Positions 1 through 9,316 of a stretch of DNA of 64,000 nucleotides are shown in pieces. Location of the stretch: the NCBI RefSeq assembly GCF_013426975.1, contig NZ_JACCPY010000008.1, positions 1 through 64,000 on the forward strand, written 5' to 3'. Position 1 is the stretch's first letter, and each line of letters begins with the position of its first letter. The notes below the pieces were generated by a model. The model was not told the DNA's origin and searched no databases. It saw only the letters and a program-made list of their open reading frames with translations. Both the position numbers and the translations under genes were made by a program. Source of the DNA: Sphaerotilus sulfidivorans (GTDB lineage Bacteria > Pseudomonadota > Gammaproteobacteria > Burkholderiales > Burkholderiaceae_C).

Positions 1-1
1 G

Positions 2-1306
2 GCCTACTACGACGATGCGGCCAACGCCCGCCGCTTCCAGTCGCCCGAGTCGGTCACGATGGAGTACCTGGTGCTGGATCTGCCCTCGGTCGAGCGCGGC
101 ATCAGCATCGCCGAGGACGACCTGCGCAAGTACTACAGCGAGAACGCCTCGCGCTACGAGCAGGCCCAGGAGCGCCGTGCCCGCCACATCCTGATCAAGG
201 CCGAGGCCGGCAGCCCGGCCGACGTCAAGGCCGCTGCCCGCAGCAAGGCCGAGGCGCTGCTGGCCGAGGTGAAGAAGAATCCGGCCGGCTTCGCCGAGCT
301 GGCGAAGAAGAGCTCCGAGGATCCGGGCTCGGCGCCGAACGGCGGCGACCTCGACTGGTTCCCGCGCGGCGCGATGGTCAAGCCCTTCGAGGACACCGTC
401 TTCGTCATGAAGAAGGGCGAGATCAGCGGCATCGTCGAGACCGACTTCGGCTTCCACATCATCGAGCTGACCGACCTGCGCGGCGGCGAGCGTCGCAGCT
501 TCGAGTCGGTGCGCGCCGAGATCGAGGCCGAGGTGCGCAAGTCGCTGGCGCAGAAGCGCTACGCCGAGGCGGCCGAGCAGTTCTCCAACCTGGTCGAGCA
601 GGAAGACACGCTCGAGCCGGTGGCCGCCCAGCTCAAGCTGACGCTGCGCCGTGTCGAGCGCTTCACCCGCGCCTACCGCCCGGCCGCGCAGGCCGAGGGC
701 GCGGCGGTGCTGGCCAACCCGAAGCTGGCCGAGCTGGCCTTCCTGCCCGACAACCTCGCCGGCAAGCACAACTCGCAGGCCACCGACATCGGCGGCAACC
801 AGATGGTCGCGGTGCGGGTGCTGGAGCATCAGCCTTCGCGTCGCCAGCCGCTGGCCGATGTGCGTGATGCGGTGCGCGCTGCGGTGCAGCAGGACAAGGC
901 CGCCCGGGCCGCCCGCGCCGAGGGCGAGGCCCGCCTGGCGAAGTGGAAGGCGAGCGCGCCGCCGCTGGCCGAGCTGCCGGCCGCACAGACGATCTCGCGT
1001 GCACGCAGCCAGGATCTGCCGCGCCCGATCGTCGACGCGGTGCTGAAGGCCTCGGTCGACACGCTGCCGGCCTGGATCGGCGTCGATCTCGGCCAGGACG
1101 GCCATGCGGTGGTGATGATCGAGAAGGTGCAGGCCGCCGATGCCGCCGACACCGGCCCGATCGAGCAGGTGCGTCAGCAGTACGCCGCGATGTGGGCCCA
1201 GGCCGAGACCGAGGCCTACCGCGCCGCGCTGCGCAAGCGCTACAAGAGCGAGATCACCGCCAAGGCCAGGCCGGCCGAGGAGCCGGCAGCGGCGGCCTCG
1301 AAGTGA
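2..1306 (+). CDS. ppiD: Periplasmic folding chaperone PpiD, C-terminal part (5' end outside window)
   Basis: The reading frame is open from the first bases of the window, so the N-terminal anchor and first part of the chaperone domain lie upstream; the ATG at 59 is internal. A parvulin-type rotamase domain runs from about codon 55 to 165, with the family's RHILI start and FGFHIIELT end. It is followed by a long helical tail typical of PpiD/SurA chaperones. PpiD is held in the inner membrane facing the periplasm and helps newly exported outer-membrane proteins fold. A position just before a tRNA gene is common in Burkholderiales, where lon and hupB usually lie upstream (family knowledge, not visible here). 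A SurA-like isomerase is the only alternative, and the context favours PpiD. Confidence 0.88.
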   Translation, partial: AYYDDAANARRFQSPESVTMEYLVLDLPSVERGISIAEDDLRKYYSENASRYEQAQERRARHILIKAEAGSPADVKAAARSKAEALLAEVKKNPAGFAELAKKSSEDPGSAPNGGDLDWFPRGAMVKPFEDTVFVMKKGEISGIVETDFGFHIIELTDLRGGERRSFESVRAEIEAEVRKSLAQKRYAEAAEQFSNLVEQEDTLEPVAAQLKLTLRRVERFTRAYRPAAQAEGAAVLANPKLAELAFLPDNLAGKHNSQATDIGGNQMVAVRVLEHQPSRRQPLADVRDAVRAAVQQDKAARAARAEGEARLAKWKASAPPLAELPAAQTISRARSQDLPRPIVDAVLKASVDTLPAWIGVDLGQDGHAVVMIEKVQAADAADTGPIEQVRQQYAAMWAQAETEAYRAALRKRYKSEITAKARPAEEPAAAASK

Positions 1307-1331
1307 CATCGAAAATATTCGCTGAAATCTC

Positions 1332-1361
1332 TTGCGAAGACAGAAATAGCCGTACTACAAT
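1332..1361 (+). promoter_or_regulatory. Sigma-70 promoter of tRNA-His
   Basis: TTGCGA (1332-1337) and TACAAT (1356-1361) are separated by 18 bases, and the predicted start lies about 14 bases before the tRNA. The stretch is clearly AT-richer than the flanking genes, so the tRNA is probably transcribed independently of ppiD. Confidence 0.6.
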
Positions 1362-1381
1362 TCAATTCTTCGCTCAGCGAC

Positions 1382-1458
1382 GGTGGCTGTAGCTCAGTTG
1401 GTAGAGTCCCAGATTGTGATTCTGGTCGTCGTGGGTTCGAGTCCCATCAGCCACCCCA
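1382..1458 (+). tRNA. tRNA-His (anticodon GTG)
   Basis: A complete 77-base cloverleaf with the CCA end encoded. The extra 5' G at 1382, opposite the C discriminator at 1455, is the hallmark of bacterial tRNA-His. The acceptor stem is GTGGCT/AGCCAC, the anticodon GTG lies at 1416-1418, and the T loop GGTTCGAGTCC is intact. Base by base it is close to the Escherichia coli tRNA-His. Confidence 0.97.
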
Positions 1459-1470
1459 GACAAGAAAAGA

Positions 1471-1498
1471 AAGCCCGGTCAGTCGACCGGGCTTTTTT
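1471..1498 (+). terminator. Rho-independent terminator after tRNA-His
   Basis: A perfect 10-bp stem (1471-1480 with 1485-1494) closes a 4-base loop and is followed by a run of T to 1498. The hairpin has an A-run on its other side, so it could also end transcription of the convergent ATPase gene, whose stop codon begins at 1500. Confidence 0.9.
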
Positions 1499-4203
1499 CA
1501 TGGTGCGCGCCGTCGCACCCGCAGCTTGCGCAGCTCCTCCACCCACAGCACCGTGCTGGCCAACGCGGCCAGCGGCAGCAGCGTCGAGGCCTGCAGCGGC
1601 TGCGCATGGAAGAGCGCGCCGAGCGCCGGCACCTGGAGCACCGCGATCTGCAGCGCGATGCTCAGCGCCAGGCCGCCGGCCAGCCAGCGGTTGGCCAGCA
1701 GCCGCGGGCCCAGCGCCGAGGCGGTGGCCGACTGGCAGTTGAGCACATTGAACCAGCAGCACATCGCCAGCAGCGTGAAGGTCTCGCTGCGCACCAGGGC
1801 CTCGGGCGCGCTCGCGGCCAGCCGCCAGGCGAACCAGCCGAAGGTGAGCGCGGCGATCGTCGGCGCCATCAGGGCCACCCGGCCCAGCAGCGCGCGGTCG
1901 AGCAGGGCCGCGTCGCGCGGCACCGGCCGGCGGCGCATCTCGTGGCCGTCGGGCGGGTCCATCACCAGGTTCACCGTGACCGTGCCCTCGGTGACGATGT
2001 TGATCCACAGGATCTGCACCGCCGCCAGCGGCATCGGCAGGCCGGCCAGCAGCGCCAGCAGCAGCACCGCCAGCGCCGCCATCGAGGTGGAGAACAGGTA
2101 GAGGATCACCTTCTTCAGATTGGCATGGACCACCCGGCCCTGCTCGACCGCGCCGACCAGGGTGGCGAAGTTGTCATCGGTCAGCACGATGCGCGCGGCG
2201 CTCTTGGCCACCTCGGTGCCGGTGACGCCCATGGCCACGCCGACATCGGCCCGGGCCAGCGCCGGTGCGTCGTTGACGCCGTCGCCGGTCATCGCCACCA
2301 CCTCGCCGCGGGTCTGCAGCGCCTCGACGATGCGCAGCTTCTGCGCCGGCTGCACCCGCGCGAAGACGGCGACGCGGCCGAGCGCGTCCTGCAGCGCGGC
2401 CGCGTCCATGCGCTCGAGCTCGCGGCCGTCGACCGCCAGGTCGCCGTCGCGTGCGATGCCCAGATCGCGGGCGATCGCCAGACCGGTCAGGCGATGGTCG
2501 CCGGTGACCATGACGGTGCGGATGCCGGCGCGGCGGCATTGCGCCACCGCCTCGCGCACGTCCTCGCGCGGCGGGTCGATCTGGGCGACCAGGCCGAGCA
2601 GCCGGGCCCGGCCCTGGAGCGCCGCGAAGCCGCCCGAGGCGTCGGGCGCCGCATCCTCCACCACCGCGAAGGCCAGCACCCGCCAGGCCCGTGCCGCCAT
2701 TGCCTCCGCCTGGGCGCGGGCGCGTGCGTGCAGGGCTTCGTCCTCGGGACGACACAGCCGCAGCACCGCCTCCGGCGCGCCCTTGATCCACACCTGCGCG
2801 CCGTTCCAGGTCGCCATCATCTGGGTGTCGGCGTCGAAGGGCAGTTCGGCATGGCGCGGGGCGGCCGCCCGCAGCGCCGCGCCGTCCCGGCCGGCCTTGG
2901 CGGCCAGCACCCGCAGCGCGCCCTCGGTCGGATCGCCCAGCACCGTCCAGCCGCCGTGCTCGCCCGCCTCCGGGGGCGGTGCGACCAGCTCCGCGTCATT
3001 GCACAGCACCGCCGCGTCGAGCAGCGGCGCCAGCACCGTGTCGTCGGCGTCGATCGAGGACTCGCCGACCCGCAGCCGGCCCTGCGGCCGGTAGCCGATG
3101 CCCTCGACGCGCACCTCGCGGCCGTCGGGCAGCCACAGGCCGATCACCGTCATCTCGTTGCGGGTCAGCGTGCCGGTCTTGTCGGTGCAGATCACGGTGA
3201 CCGAGCCGAGCGTCTCCACCGCCGAGAGCCGGCGGATGATCGCGCCACGCCCGGCCATGCGCTGCATGCCCACCGCCAGCGCGATGGTCATCGCCACCGG
3301 CAGGCCCTCGGGCACCATCGATACCATCTGGCTGATCGCGACCATCAGCACCTCGGGCAGCGGCAGTGCGCGCCACAGTCCCAGCAGCACCACCAGCACG
3401 AACAGGCCGAGCGAGGCCGCCACCAGCATCCGGCCGAAGCGCTCCAGGCGCCGCTCCAGCGGGGTCTTCGGCTCCTCGGCGCCCTCGGTCAGGCCGGCGA
3501 TGCGGCCGACCTCGGTGCGGCTGCCGGTGGCTACCACCAGCGCGCGGGCGCGGCCTGCGGTCACATGGGTGCCGGCATGCAGCATGCCGCTGCGGTCGGC
3601 CAGGCCGGCCTCGGCCGGCACCGCCGCGGCCGACTTGGCCACCGGCACCGACTCGCCGGTCAGCGCCGCCTCGGCCGCCTGCAGCAGCGCATGATCGAGC
3701 ACCCGGGCATCGGCGGCGACCGCATCGCCGGCGGCCAGCAGCATCAGGTCGCCGGGCACCAGCTCGCGCGCGGCCACCACCTGCTCGGCGCCGTCGCGCA
3801 GCACCCGCACCTGCAGGGCCGACAGCCGGCGCAGTGCGGCCATCGAGCGCTCGGCGCGGCCTTCCTGCAGCGTGCCGATCAGCGCGTTGACCAGCACCAC
3901 CGCCAGGATCACCCCGGCGTCGCCCTGGTGGCCGAGCGCCACCGCCAGCGCCGCGGCGACGAACAGGATGGCGATCAGCGGGCTGGCGAACTGCCGCGCG
4001 AAGGTGCGCCACAGCGGCCGGTGCGGCGCCTCGGGCAGCGCGTTGGGGCCGTGCTCGGCGAGCCGCCGCGCGGCGGTGCCGGCCGGCAGGCCCCGCTCGG
4101 CATGGCTCTCCAGATGCCGGACCGCCTGATCGGGCGCAAGCGCATGCCAGGCGGGCGAGTCCGGGGGCGGACGGTCGGGGCGGACGGGTGTCGGTGCGGG
4201 CAC
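1498..4203 (-). CDS. Type II P-type cation-transporting ATPase (Ca2+/Mg2+-like)
   Basis: A 901-residue membrane pump that moves a cation using ATP through a phospho-aspartate intermediate. It has the N-terminal cation-ATPase domain (about residues 20-85), the TGES actuator loop (182-185), PEGLP in the ion-binding helix (298-302), the phosphorylation motif DKTGTLT with Asp341, and TGDGVNDAP in the hinge. It ends in a C-terminal bundle of membrane helices. This pattern is the P2A class (SERCA/PMR1/MgtA-like), not a heavy-metal pump, because CPx motifs and metal-binding tails are lacking. The start is a GTG at 4203 with AAAGGAG about 8 bases upstream. The actual ion cannot be read from the sequence. 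An FNR-like box lies about 90 bases upstream. Confidence 0.88.
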   Translation of the reverse strand: MPAPTPVRPDRPPPDSPAWHALAPDQAVRHLESHAERGLPAGTAARRLAEHGPNALPEAPHRPLWRTFARQFASPLIAILFVAAALAVALGHQGDAGVILAVVLVNALIGTLQEGRAERSMAALRRLSALQVRVLRDGAEQVVAARELVPGDLMLLAAGDAVAADARVLDHALLQAAEAALTGESVPVAKSAAAVPAEAGLADRSGMLHAGTHVTAGRARALVVATGSRTEVGRIAGLTEGAEEPKTPLERRLERFGRMLVAASLGLFVLVVLLGLWRALPLPEVLMVAISQMVSMVPEGLPVAMTIALAVGMQRMAGRGAIIRRLSAVETLGSVTVICTDKTGTLTRNEMTVIGLWLPDGREVRVEGIGYRPQGRLRVGESSIDADDTVLAPLLDAAVLCNDAELVAPPPEAGEHGGWTVLGDPTEGALRVLAAKAGRDGAALRAAAPRHAELPFDADTQMMATWNGAQVWIKGAPEAVLRLCRPEDEALHARARAQAEAMAARAWRVLAFAVVEDAAPDASGGFAALQGRARLLGLVAQIDPPREDVREAVAQCRRAGIRTVMVTGDHRLTGLAIARDLGIARDGDLAVDGRELERMDAAALQDALGRVAVFARVQPAQKLRIVEALQTRGEVVAMTGDGVNDAPALARADVGVAMGVTGTEVAKSAARIVLTDDNFATLVGAVEQGRVVHANLKKVILYLFSTSMAALAVLLLALLAGLPMPLAAVQILWINIVTEGTVTVNLVMDPPDGHEMRRRPVPRDAALLDRALLGRVALMAPTIAALTFGWFAWRLAASAPEALVRSETFTLLAMCCWFNVLNCQSATASALGPRLLANRWLAGGLALSIALQIAVLQVPALGALFHAQPLQASTLLPLAALASTVLWVEELRKLRVRRRAP

Positions 4204-4293
4204 GCCAGGTTCTCCTTTGCTCCGGATGGTTCCCGGATGGTGGGGAGAAGTTCTGCCGTGGGCGTGTCGGCGCGAGGGGGATCGGACAGTGCC

Positions 4294-4307
4294 TTGACCT
4301 GGGTCAA
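4294..4307. promoter_or_regulatory. FNR/ANR-like box upstream of the P-type ATPase
   Basis: TTGAC-CTGG-GTCAA is a perfect palindrome differing from the FNR consensus TTGAT-N4-ATCAA by one symmetric base pair. It sits in the 112-base gap between the response-regulator stop and the ATPase start. A centre near 4300.5 would place an activated start site about 55 bases ahead of the ATPase GTG, the normal spacing for class II FNR activation. No clear -10 box is visible. Confidence 0.55.
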
Positions 4308-4315
4308 GACAGGTG

Positions 4316-4963
4316 TCAGGTATCGAGCGTGGCGCCGGCCAGCAGGGCCTGCTGGGGCGCGCTGGCCAGCGCGAGCTTGCGGTAGGCGCCGCGGATGTGC
4401 TCGTTGACCATCTGTCCCTTCATGCCCATCAGCCGCGCGATTTCCTTGACGGTGAAGCCCTTGCTGATCTGCAGCAGCACCTCGCTCTCGCGGGGGGTGA
4501 GGGCGCGTGCGTCACCCTCGGGCAGGTTCTGGGCGCGCAGGAAGGCCTGCATGCGCCGCGCCATCGACGGCGACAGCGGCGGCTGGCCGCGCACGATGCG
4601 CTGCAGCTCCTCGACCAGCACCTCGAAGCGGTCTTCCTTGAGCAGGTAGCCGCTGGCGCCGCACTGCAGCGCCGGGAACAGATGGTCGTCGTCGGAATGC
4701 AGCGTGGTGGCGATGCGGATGGCCGGATAGCCGGCCAGCCGGGCCAGCAGCGTCAGGCCGGCCTGGTCGGGCTGCTCCAGGTCGCACAGGATCAGCCGGA
4801 AGGCCTCCGTGCCGTCGCCCTGCAGGTCGAGCGCGGCGCTGGCGGCCTCGATGCCGGCCGCCTCGACGAAGCTCAGCTCGTCGCTGAAGCTCTCGCGCAC
4901 GACGCGCGCCAGGAAGCCTCGGGCGACGGCATTGTCCTCGACGATCAGCACGCGGATGGGCAT
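4316..4963 (-). CDS. LuxR/NarL-type response regulator, orphan
   Basis: A 215-residue two-domain regulator. The receiver domain (1-125) has the acidic pair at Glu9-Asp10, the phospho-acceptor Asp61 in LCDLEQP, and the conserved Lys in the YLLKED loop. The usual single Thr/Ser before the fourth loop falls within an ATTLHSDDD segment. The output domain (about 153-205) starts with LTPRESEVL, the classic LuxR/GerE helix-turn-helix. No histidine kinase is nearby, so its partner is unknown. It is transcribed away from surE and toward the P-type ATPase with a 112-base gap that holds an FNR-like box. DNA targets are not predictable. Confidence 0.85.
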   Translation of the reverse strand: MPIRVLIVEDNAVARGFLARVVRESFSDELSFVEAAGIEAASAALDLQGDGTEAFRLILCDLEQPDQAGLTLLARLAGYPAIRIATTLHSDDDHLFPALQCGASGYLLKEDRFEVLVEELQRIVRGQPPLSPSMARRMQAFLRAQNLPEGDARALTPRESEVLLQISKGFTVKEIARLMGMKGQMVNEHIRGAYRKLALASAPQQALLAGATLDT

Positions 4964-5106
4964 GGGGTGCGGTTCCTGGCAGGGCGCCTTCGGGCGCTGG
5001 AGTGTGCAAGTTCAGGATTATCGGCGCAGGCACCGGGAAGCGGCAGTACCCCATCCCCCGGGTCCGGGCTGTCGCCCCCGGATGCGCGGGTGCGCCGGCC
5101 GGTGCC

Positions 5107-5112
5107 TACAAT
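5107..5112 (+). promoter_or_regulatory. -10 box of a probable leaderless surE transcript
   Basis: TACAAT ends 7 bases before the surE ATG at 5120. This places transcription start on or next to the A of the start codon. There is no ribosome binding site before the ATG and no good -35 element. See the finding on the same arrangement before ribBX, ribD, rlmJ and the helicase gene. Confidence 0.5.
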
Positions 5113-5119
5113 CGACCTC

Positions 5120-5875
5120 ATGAGAATACTGGTGGCCAATGATGATGGATACCTTGCGCCGGGGCTGCATGCGCTGGTCGAGGTCTGCCGAAGCTTCGGC
5201 GAGGTCGATGTGGTCGCGCCCGAGCAGAATGCCAGCGGCACCTCCAACTCGCTGTCGCTGCACCGGCCGCTGTCGGCCTGGCGGGCCGACAGCGGGGTGA
5301 GGGTGGTCAACGGCACGCCCTCCGACTGCGTGCATGTCGCGCTGACCGGCCTGCTCGAGCACCGCCCCGATCTGATCGTCTCGGGCATCAACAACGGCCC
5401 GAACCTGGGCGACGACACCATCTACTCCGGCACGGTCGCCGCGGCCACCGAGGGCTATCTGTTCGGCGTGCCGGCGATCGCCTTCTCGCAGGCCGAGCAT
5501 GGCTGGCGCCATCTCGACGCGGCGGCCGAGACCGCGCGACAGATCATCGCCGAGGTGCTGGCGCGGCCGCCCTCGGCCGGCGCCTGGCTGCTCAATGTCA
5601 ACATTCCGGCCCGACCGGATGCGGCCGATCTGCCGCGCCAGGTCACCCGGCTGGGCCGGCGCCATGCCAGCGAGCCGGTAGTGCGCCAGTTCAGCCCGCG
5701 CGGCGACCCGATCTACTGGATCGGCGCGCAGGGCGAGGTCCGCGAGGCCGGCGAGGGCACCGACTTCCATGCGGTGGCCGCCGGCATCGTCTCGGTCACG
5801 CCGCTGCAGGTCGATCTGACCGACCATGCCGGCCTGCCGGGCTGGCAGCGCTGGCTGGCCGGGCCGTCCGGCTGA
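5120..5875 (+). CDS. surE: 5'/3'-nucleotidase SurE
   Basis: A 251-residue survival protein, the normal family length once the ATG at 5120 is used rather than earlier in-frame starts. It hydrolyses nucleoside monophosphates and short polyphosphates in the cytoplasm using a divalent metal. Signature motifs are ANDDG near the N terminus (metal-binding Asp pair), [17 protein letters not shown] and [12 protein letters not shown]. Five bases separate it from pcm, and pcm and nlpD follow in the conserved stationary-phase cluster. The -10 box nearly abuts the start codon, so translation may be leaderless. Confidence 0.95.
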   Translation: MRILVANDDGYLAPGLHALVEVCRSFGEVDVVAPEQNASGTSNSLSLHRPLSAWRADSGVRVVNGTPSDCVHVALTGLLEHRPDLIVSGINNGPNLGDDTIYSGTVAAATEGYLFGVPAIAFSQAEHGWRHLDAAAETARQIIAEVLARPPSAGAWLLNVNIPARPDAADLPRQVTRLGRRHASEPVVRQFSPRGDPIYWIGAQGEVREAGEGTDFHAVAAGIVSVTPLQVDLTDHAGLPGWQRWLAGPSG

Positions 5876-5880
5876 GCCTG

Positions 5881-6738
5881 ATGGCCGACGAGGACGACGC
5901 CTCCCGGCCGCCCTCGGGCCGCTGGCCGCTGCGGCTGGAGCGGGCCCGGCCGTCGCCGCGGCGGCTGGTTGCGCCCGGCACCGACTCGGTGATCCGCCAT
6001 GAGCAGGCGCCCGCGACCCCCCGGGTCGCCTTTCCGGTGCGCCGGATGGCCGAGCCGGTCCGGCCGGCGCCGGGCGACTGCGCACCGCTGCGCCAGCACA
6101 TGGTCGACCGGCTGCGCCAGGCCGGCTGCCGCGACGAGGCGGTGCTGGCGGTGATGGCACGGGTGCCGCGCCATCTCTTCGTCGATGCCGCGCTCCAGGG
6201 CCAGGCCTACGAGGACACCAGCCTGCCGATCGGCCTGGGCCAGACCATTTCCAAGCCCTCGGTGGTGGCGCGCATGATCGAGCTGCTGCGCGAGCGTCCG
6301 GGCGGCCCGGCGCTGCGCCGGGTGCTGGAGATCGGCAGCGGCTGCGGCTACCAGGCCGCGGTGCTGGCCGGCCTGGCCGAGCGGGTGATCTCGATCGAGC
6401 GGCTGCGCGGCCTGCACGAGCGGGCGCTGGCGCGGCTGGCGCCGATGGCGCTGGCCAATCTGCAGCTGGTCTACGGCGACGGCCGGCTGGGCCATGCGCC
6501 TGCCGCACCCTTCGACGCCATCATCGCCGCCGCCGGCGGACATGAGCTGCCGCCGGCCTGGCTGGAGCAGCTGGCCCGCGGCGGGCGGCTGGTCGCGCCG
6601 GTGCACGACGCGGCGCTGAAGTCGCAGGTGCTGATGGTGGTGGACCGGCTGGCCGACGGCAGCATCGTGCAGCGCATTCACGAGCCGGTGCGCTTCGTCC
6701 CCTTAGAATCCGGGATCAGCGAATTCGGACACTCCTGA
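5881..6738 (+). CDS. pcm: Protein-L-isoaspartate O-methyltransferase
   Basis: Repairs damaged isoaspartyl residues by methylation with S-adenosylmethionine. The core is recognisable from about residue 65: LPIGLGQTISKP, then the SAM-binding VLEIGSGCGYQ near 148-158, and a C-terminal LVAPV strand. The first 60 or so residues are arginine/proline-rich and are not part of the E. coli enzyme. An internal ATG at 6046 would give a protein closer to the usual 210-230 residues. The longer start at 5881 is kept because it follows the surE stop by five bases, fitting translational coupling. It is the second gene of the surE-pcm-nlpD cluster. Confidence 0.92.
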   Translation: MADEDDASRPPSGRWPLRLERARPSPRRLVAPGTDSVIRHEQAPATPRVAFPVRRMAEPVRPAPGDCAPLRQHMVDRLRQAGCRDEAVLAVMARVPRHLFVDAALQGQAYEDTSLPIGLGQTISKPSVVARMIELLRERPGGPALRRVLEIGSGCGYQAAVLAGLAERVISIERLRGLHERALARLAPMALANLQLVYGDGRLGHAPAAPFDAIIAAAGGHELPPAWLEQLARGGRLVAPVHDAALKSQVLMVVDRLADGSIVQRIHEPVRFVPLESGISEFGHS

Positions 6739-6797
6739 GGTGAGGCTCCCACGCCCCGTCCGGACTCATCAGCGGCTGCGGGCCTCCATCACACTCC

Positions 6798-7721
6798 ATG
6801 ACGACTCCATATTCCACGCTTCCCGGCATCAGGTTCCTGCTCGGCGGCGCCTTCGCACTGCTCCTGACCGGCTGCGCCTCGCATCTGCGCCCGCCGGCTC
6901 CGCTCGAGAACCGCAGCCCTTCGAGCAGCTCGAAGCCGGCCGAGCCCGAGCGTCTGCCCCCCGGCCACGAGAATGCCGGCAAGCCCGGCTACTACACCGT
7001 CAAGCCCGGCGACACGCTGATCCGCATCGGTCTGGAGACCGGCCAGAACTGGAAGGACATCAGCCGCTGGAACCAGCTCGAGAACGCCGACCTGATCGAG
7101 GTCGGCCAGGTGCTGCGGGTGGTGTCGCCCGGCCAGGATCCGAGCCAGGTCGCCTCGCGACCGGTGGTGACACCGCGCATCGAGCCGCGTCCGATCGCGC
7201 CGGCCCCGGTGGCGACGGCGCCGGTGCCCGCGACGCCGCCGGCCACCGCGGCCACGCCGGCCGCCTCGGCGCCGGCCACCCCGCCGGTGGCCAGCACCCC
7301 GGTGCCGGCGCCTGCCGCCGGCCCGGCCGCCTCGGCCGGCCGCGATGCGGACGACGATGTCAACTGGCTGTGGCCGTCCCAGGGTCCGATCGTCACCGGC
7401 TTCGAGGGCACCCGCAGCAAGGGCGTGGCGATCTCCGGCAAGGAAGGCGATCCGGTGCTGGCTGCGGCCGATGGCCGGGTGGTCTATGCCGGCTCGGGCC
7501 TGCGCGGCTATGGCAACCTGATCATCATCAAGCACAACGACACGCTGCTGACCGCCTACGCGCACAACAAGGCGCTGCTGGTGCGCGAGGACCAGATGGT
7601 GCGTCGCGGCCAGAAGATCGCCGAGATGGGCTCGAGCGACACCGACCGCGTCAAGCTGCATTTCGAGGTCCGCCGCAAGGGCAAGCCGGTCGATCCGGTC
7701 AAGGTGCTGCCGGCGCGCTGA
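6798..7721 (+). CDS. nlpD: Lipoprotein NlpD, LysM plus degenerate LytM domain
   Basis: A 307-residue outer-membrane lipoprotein that in model bacteria activates the septal amidase AmiC during cell separation. The signal peptide ends in a lipobox LLLTGC (Cys26). One LysM peptidoglycan-binding repeat (about 65-110, YYTVKPGDTL) is followed by an alanine/proline/threonine linker (115-180) and an M23/LytM domain (190-307). The M23 metal residues are lost: the first HxxxD position reads KGVAIS, and the terminal HxH reads KLH. This is the expected state for an NlpD activator rather than an active endopeptidase. The rpoS gene that normally follows it is missing here; rlmD comes next. Confidence 0.93.
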   Translation: MTTPYSTLPGIRFLLGGAFALLLTGCASHLRPPAPLENRSPSSSSKPAEPERLPPGHENAGKPGYYTVKPGDTLIRIGLETGQNWKDISRWNQLENADLIEVGQVLRVVSPGQDPSQVASRPVVTPRIEPRPIAPAPVATAPVPATPPATAATPAASAPATPPVASTPVPAPAAGPAASAGRDADDDVNWLWPSQGPIVTGFEGTRSKGVAISGKEGDPVLAAADGRVVYAGSGLRGYGNLIIIKHNDTLLTAYAHNKALLVREDQMVRRGQKIAEMGSSDTDRVKLHFEVRRKGKPVDPVKVLPAR

Positions 7722-7817
7722 GGCCGCTCGCCACCGCGCCTCCATTCCTCTGACCGCCGCTCCGGCACCTGCATGCCGGTCGCGGCGGTCTCGCTTTCAT
7801 CCCCCGCAATTCCTCCC

Positions 7818-9272
7818 ATGACCGACATCAACGAATGGCTGAAGGTCGACGCGCTCGACCTCGAGGCCCAGGGCGTGGCCCGCAACAGCGAAGGCAAGGT
7901 CGTCTTCATCGAGGGCGCGCTGCCCGGCGAGACGGTGCGCGTGAAGACCGGCCGGCGCAAGAACAACTGGGAGCAGGGCGAGCTGGTCGAGATCGGCCGC
8001 GAAAGCTCGCAGCGCGTGACGCCCGGCTGCCCGAACTTCGGCCTGCATGCCGGCGCCTGCGGCGGCTGCAAGATGCAGCATTTCCATGCGTCGGCGCAGG
8101 TCGCGGTCAAGCAGCGCACGCTGGAGGACAACCTCTGGCATCTCGGCAAGGTGCGCCCGGAGCGGGTGATGCGCCCGATCGAGGGCCCCACCTGGGGCTA
8201 CCGCTACCGCGCGCGGCTGTCGGTGCGCCATGTGGTCAAGAAGGGCACGGTGCTGGTGGGATTCCATGAGCGCAAGTCGCGCTACATCGCCGACATGAGC
8301 GAATGCCGCATCCTGCCGCCGCACATCAGCGCGATGCTGCTGCCGCTGCGCGCGCTGGTGATGTCGATGGACGCGCGCGACACGCTGCCGCAGATCGAGC
8401 TGGCGCTGGGCGAATCGCCCGAGGGGCTGGTCAATGCGCTGGTGCTGCGTCATCTGGAGCCGCTGGGCGCGGCCGACCTGCAGCGCCTGCGCGACTTCGC
8501 CGCCCAGCACCGGGTGCAGTGGTGGCTGCAGCCCAAGGGCCCGGACACGGTGCATCTGCTCGACGCCGGCGAGGGCGCGGGGCCCCAGCTCGCCTACACG
8601 CTGCCCGAGTTCGGCGTGACCATGCCCTTCAAGCCGACCGACTTCACCCAGGTCAACCACCAGATCAACCGGGTGCTGGTGGCGCGGGCGCTCAAGCTGC
8701 TGGACGCCCAGCCCGACGAGCGGGTGATCGACTGGTTCTGCGGCCTGGGCAACTTCACGCTGCCGATCGCCACCCAGGTGCGCGAGGTGCTGGGCATCGA
8801 GGGCAGCGAGGCGCTGGTGCAGCGCTCGCGCGAGAACGCGATCGTCAACCGCCGCGACAACGCCACCTTCGCGGCGCGCAACCTGTTCGAGCTGTCGGCG
8901 CAGGACCTGGCCGCCTACGGCTCGGCCGCGCGCTGGCTGGTCGATCCGCCGCGCGAAGGCGCGTTCGCGCTGGCCAAGGCGCTGGCCGAGGTGCGCCAGA
9001 ACCCGATCGCGGGCTACGAGCCGCCGGCGCGCATCGTCTACGTCAGCTGCAATCCCTCGACACTGGCGCGCGACGCCGGGCTGCTGATGCACCAGGCCGG
9101 CTACCGCTGTGCCGCCGCGGGCGTGGTCAACATGTTCCCGCACACCGCGCACGTCGAGTCGATCGCGGTGTTCGAGCGCATCGACGGCTGGACGCTGCCG
9201 GCGCCGGTCGAGGCCGAGCCGCAGGCCATGGCCCCTGAAGGCGCTGCGCCCGAGACGGCCGATCCGGCATGA
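7818..9272 (+). CDS. rlmD: 23S rRNA (uracil-1939-C5)-methyltransferase RlmD
   Basis: Methylates U1939 of 23S rRNA using S-adenosylmethionine. From the ATG at 7818 the protein is 484 residues. A TRAM domain (about 1-60) is followed by an iron-sulfur cluster set at Cys71, Cys81, Cys84 and Cys163. The class I methyltransferase fold contains [12 protein letters not shown], and the catalytic cysteine lies in [12 protein letters not shown]. An in-frame ATG at 7773 would add 15 poorly conserved residues and is less likely. In related genomes rlmD sits downstream of rpoS; here it directly follows nlpD with a 96-base gap. Confidence 0.94.
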   Translation: MTDINEWLKVDALDLEAQGVARNSEGKVVFIEGALPGETVRVKTGRRKNNWEQGELVEIGRESSQRVTPGCPNFGLHAGACGGCKMQHFHASAQVAVKQRTLEDNLWHLGKVRPERVMRPIEGPTWGYRYRARLSVRHVVKKGTVLVGFHERKSRYIADMSECRILPPHISAMLLPLRALVMSMDARDTLPQIELALGESPEGLVNALVLRHLEPLGAADLQRLRDFAAQHRVQWWLQPKGPDTVHLLDAGEGAGPQLAYTLPEFGVTMPFKPTDFTQVNHQINRVLVARALKLLDAQPDERVIDWFCGLGNFTLPIATQVREVLGIEGSEALVQRSRENAIVNRRDNATFAARNLFELSAQDLAAYGSAARWLVDPPREGAFALAKALAEVRQNPIAGYEPPARIVYVSCNPSTLARDAGLLMHQAGYRCAAAGVVNMFPHTAHVESIAVFERIDGWTLPAPVEAEPQAMAPEGAAPETADPA

Positions 9273-9316
9273 GCACCGTTCTTGCTTGATCCGGGCGCCC
9301 CTTCACGGAAAGATTC

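Noticed and set aside
1606-4407. Open frame of 933 codons on the plus strand, antisense to the P-type ATPase
   Set aside because: It is rich in His/Arg/Gln with no domain pattern, and exactly mirrors a real gene with full P-ATPase motifs. GC-rich DNA commonly leaves such frames open.
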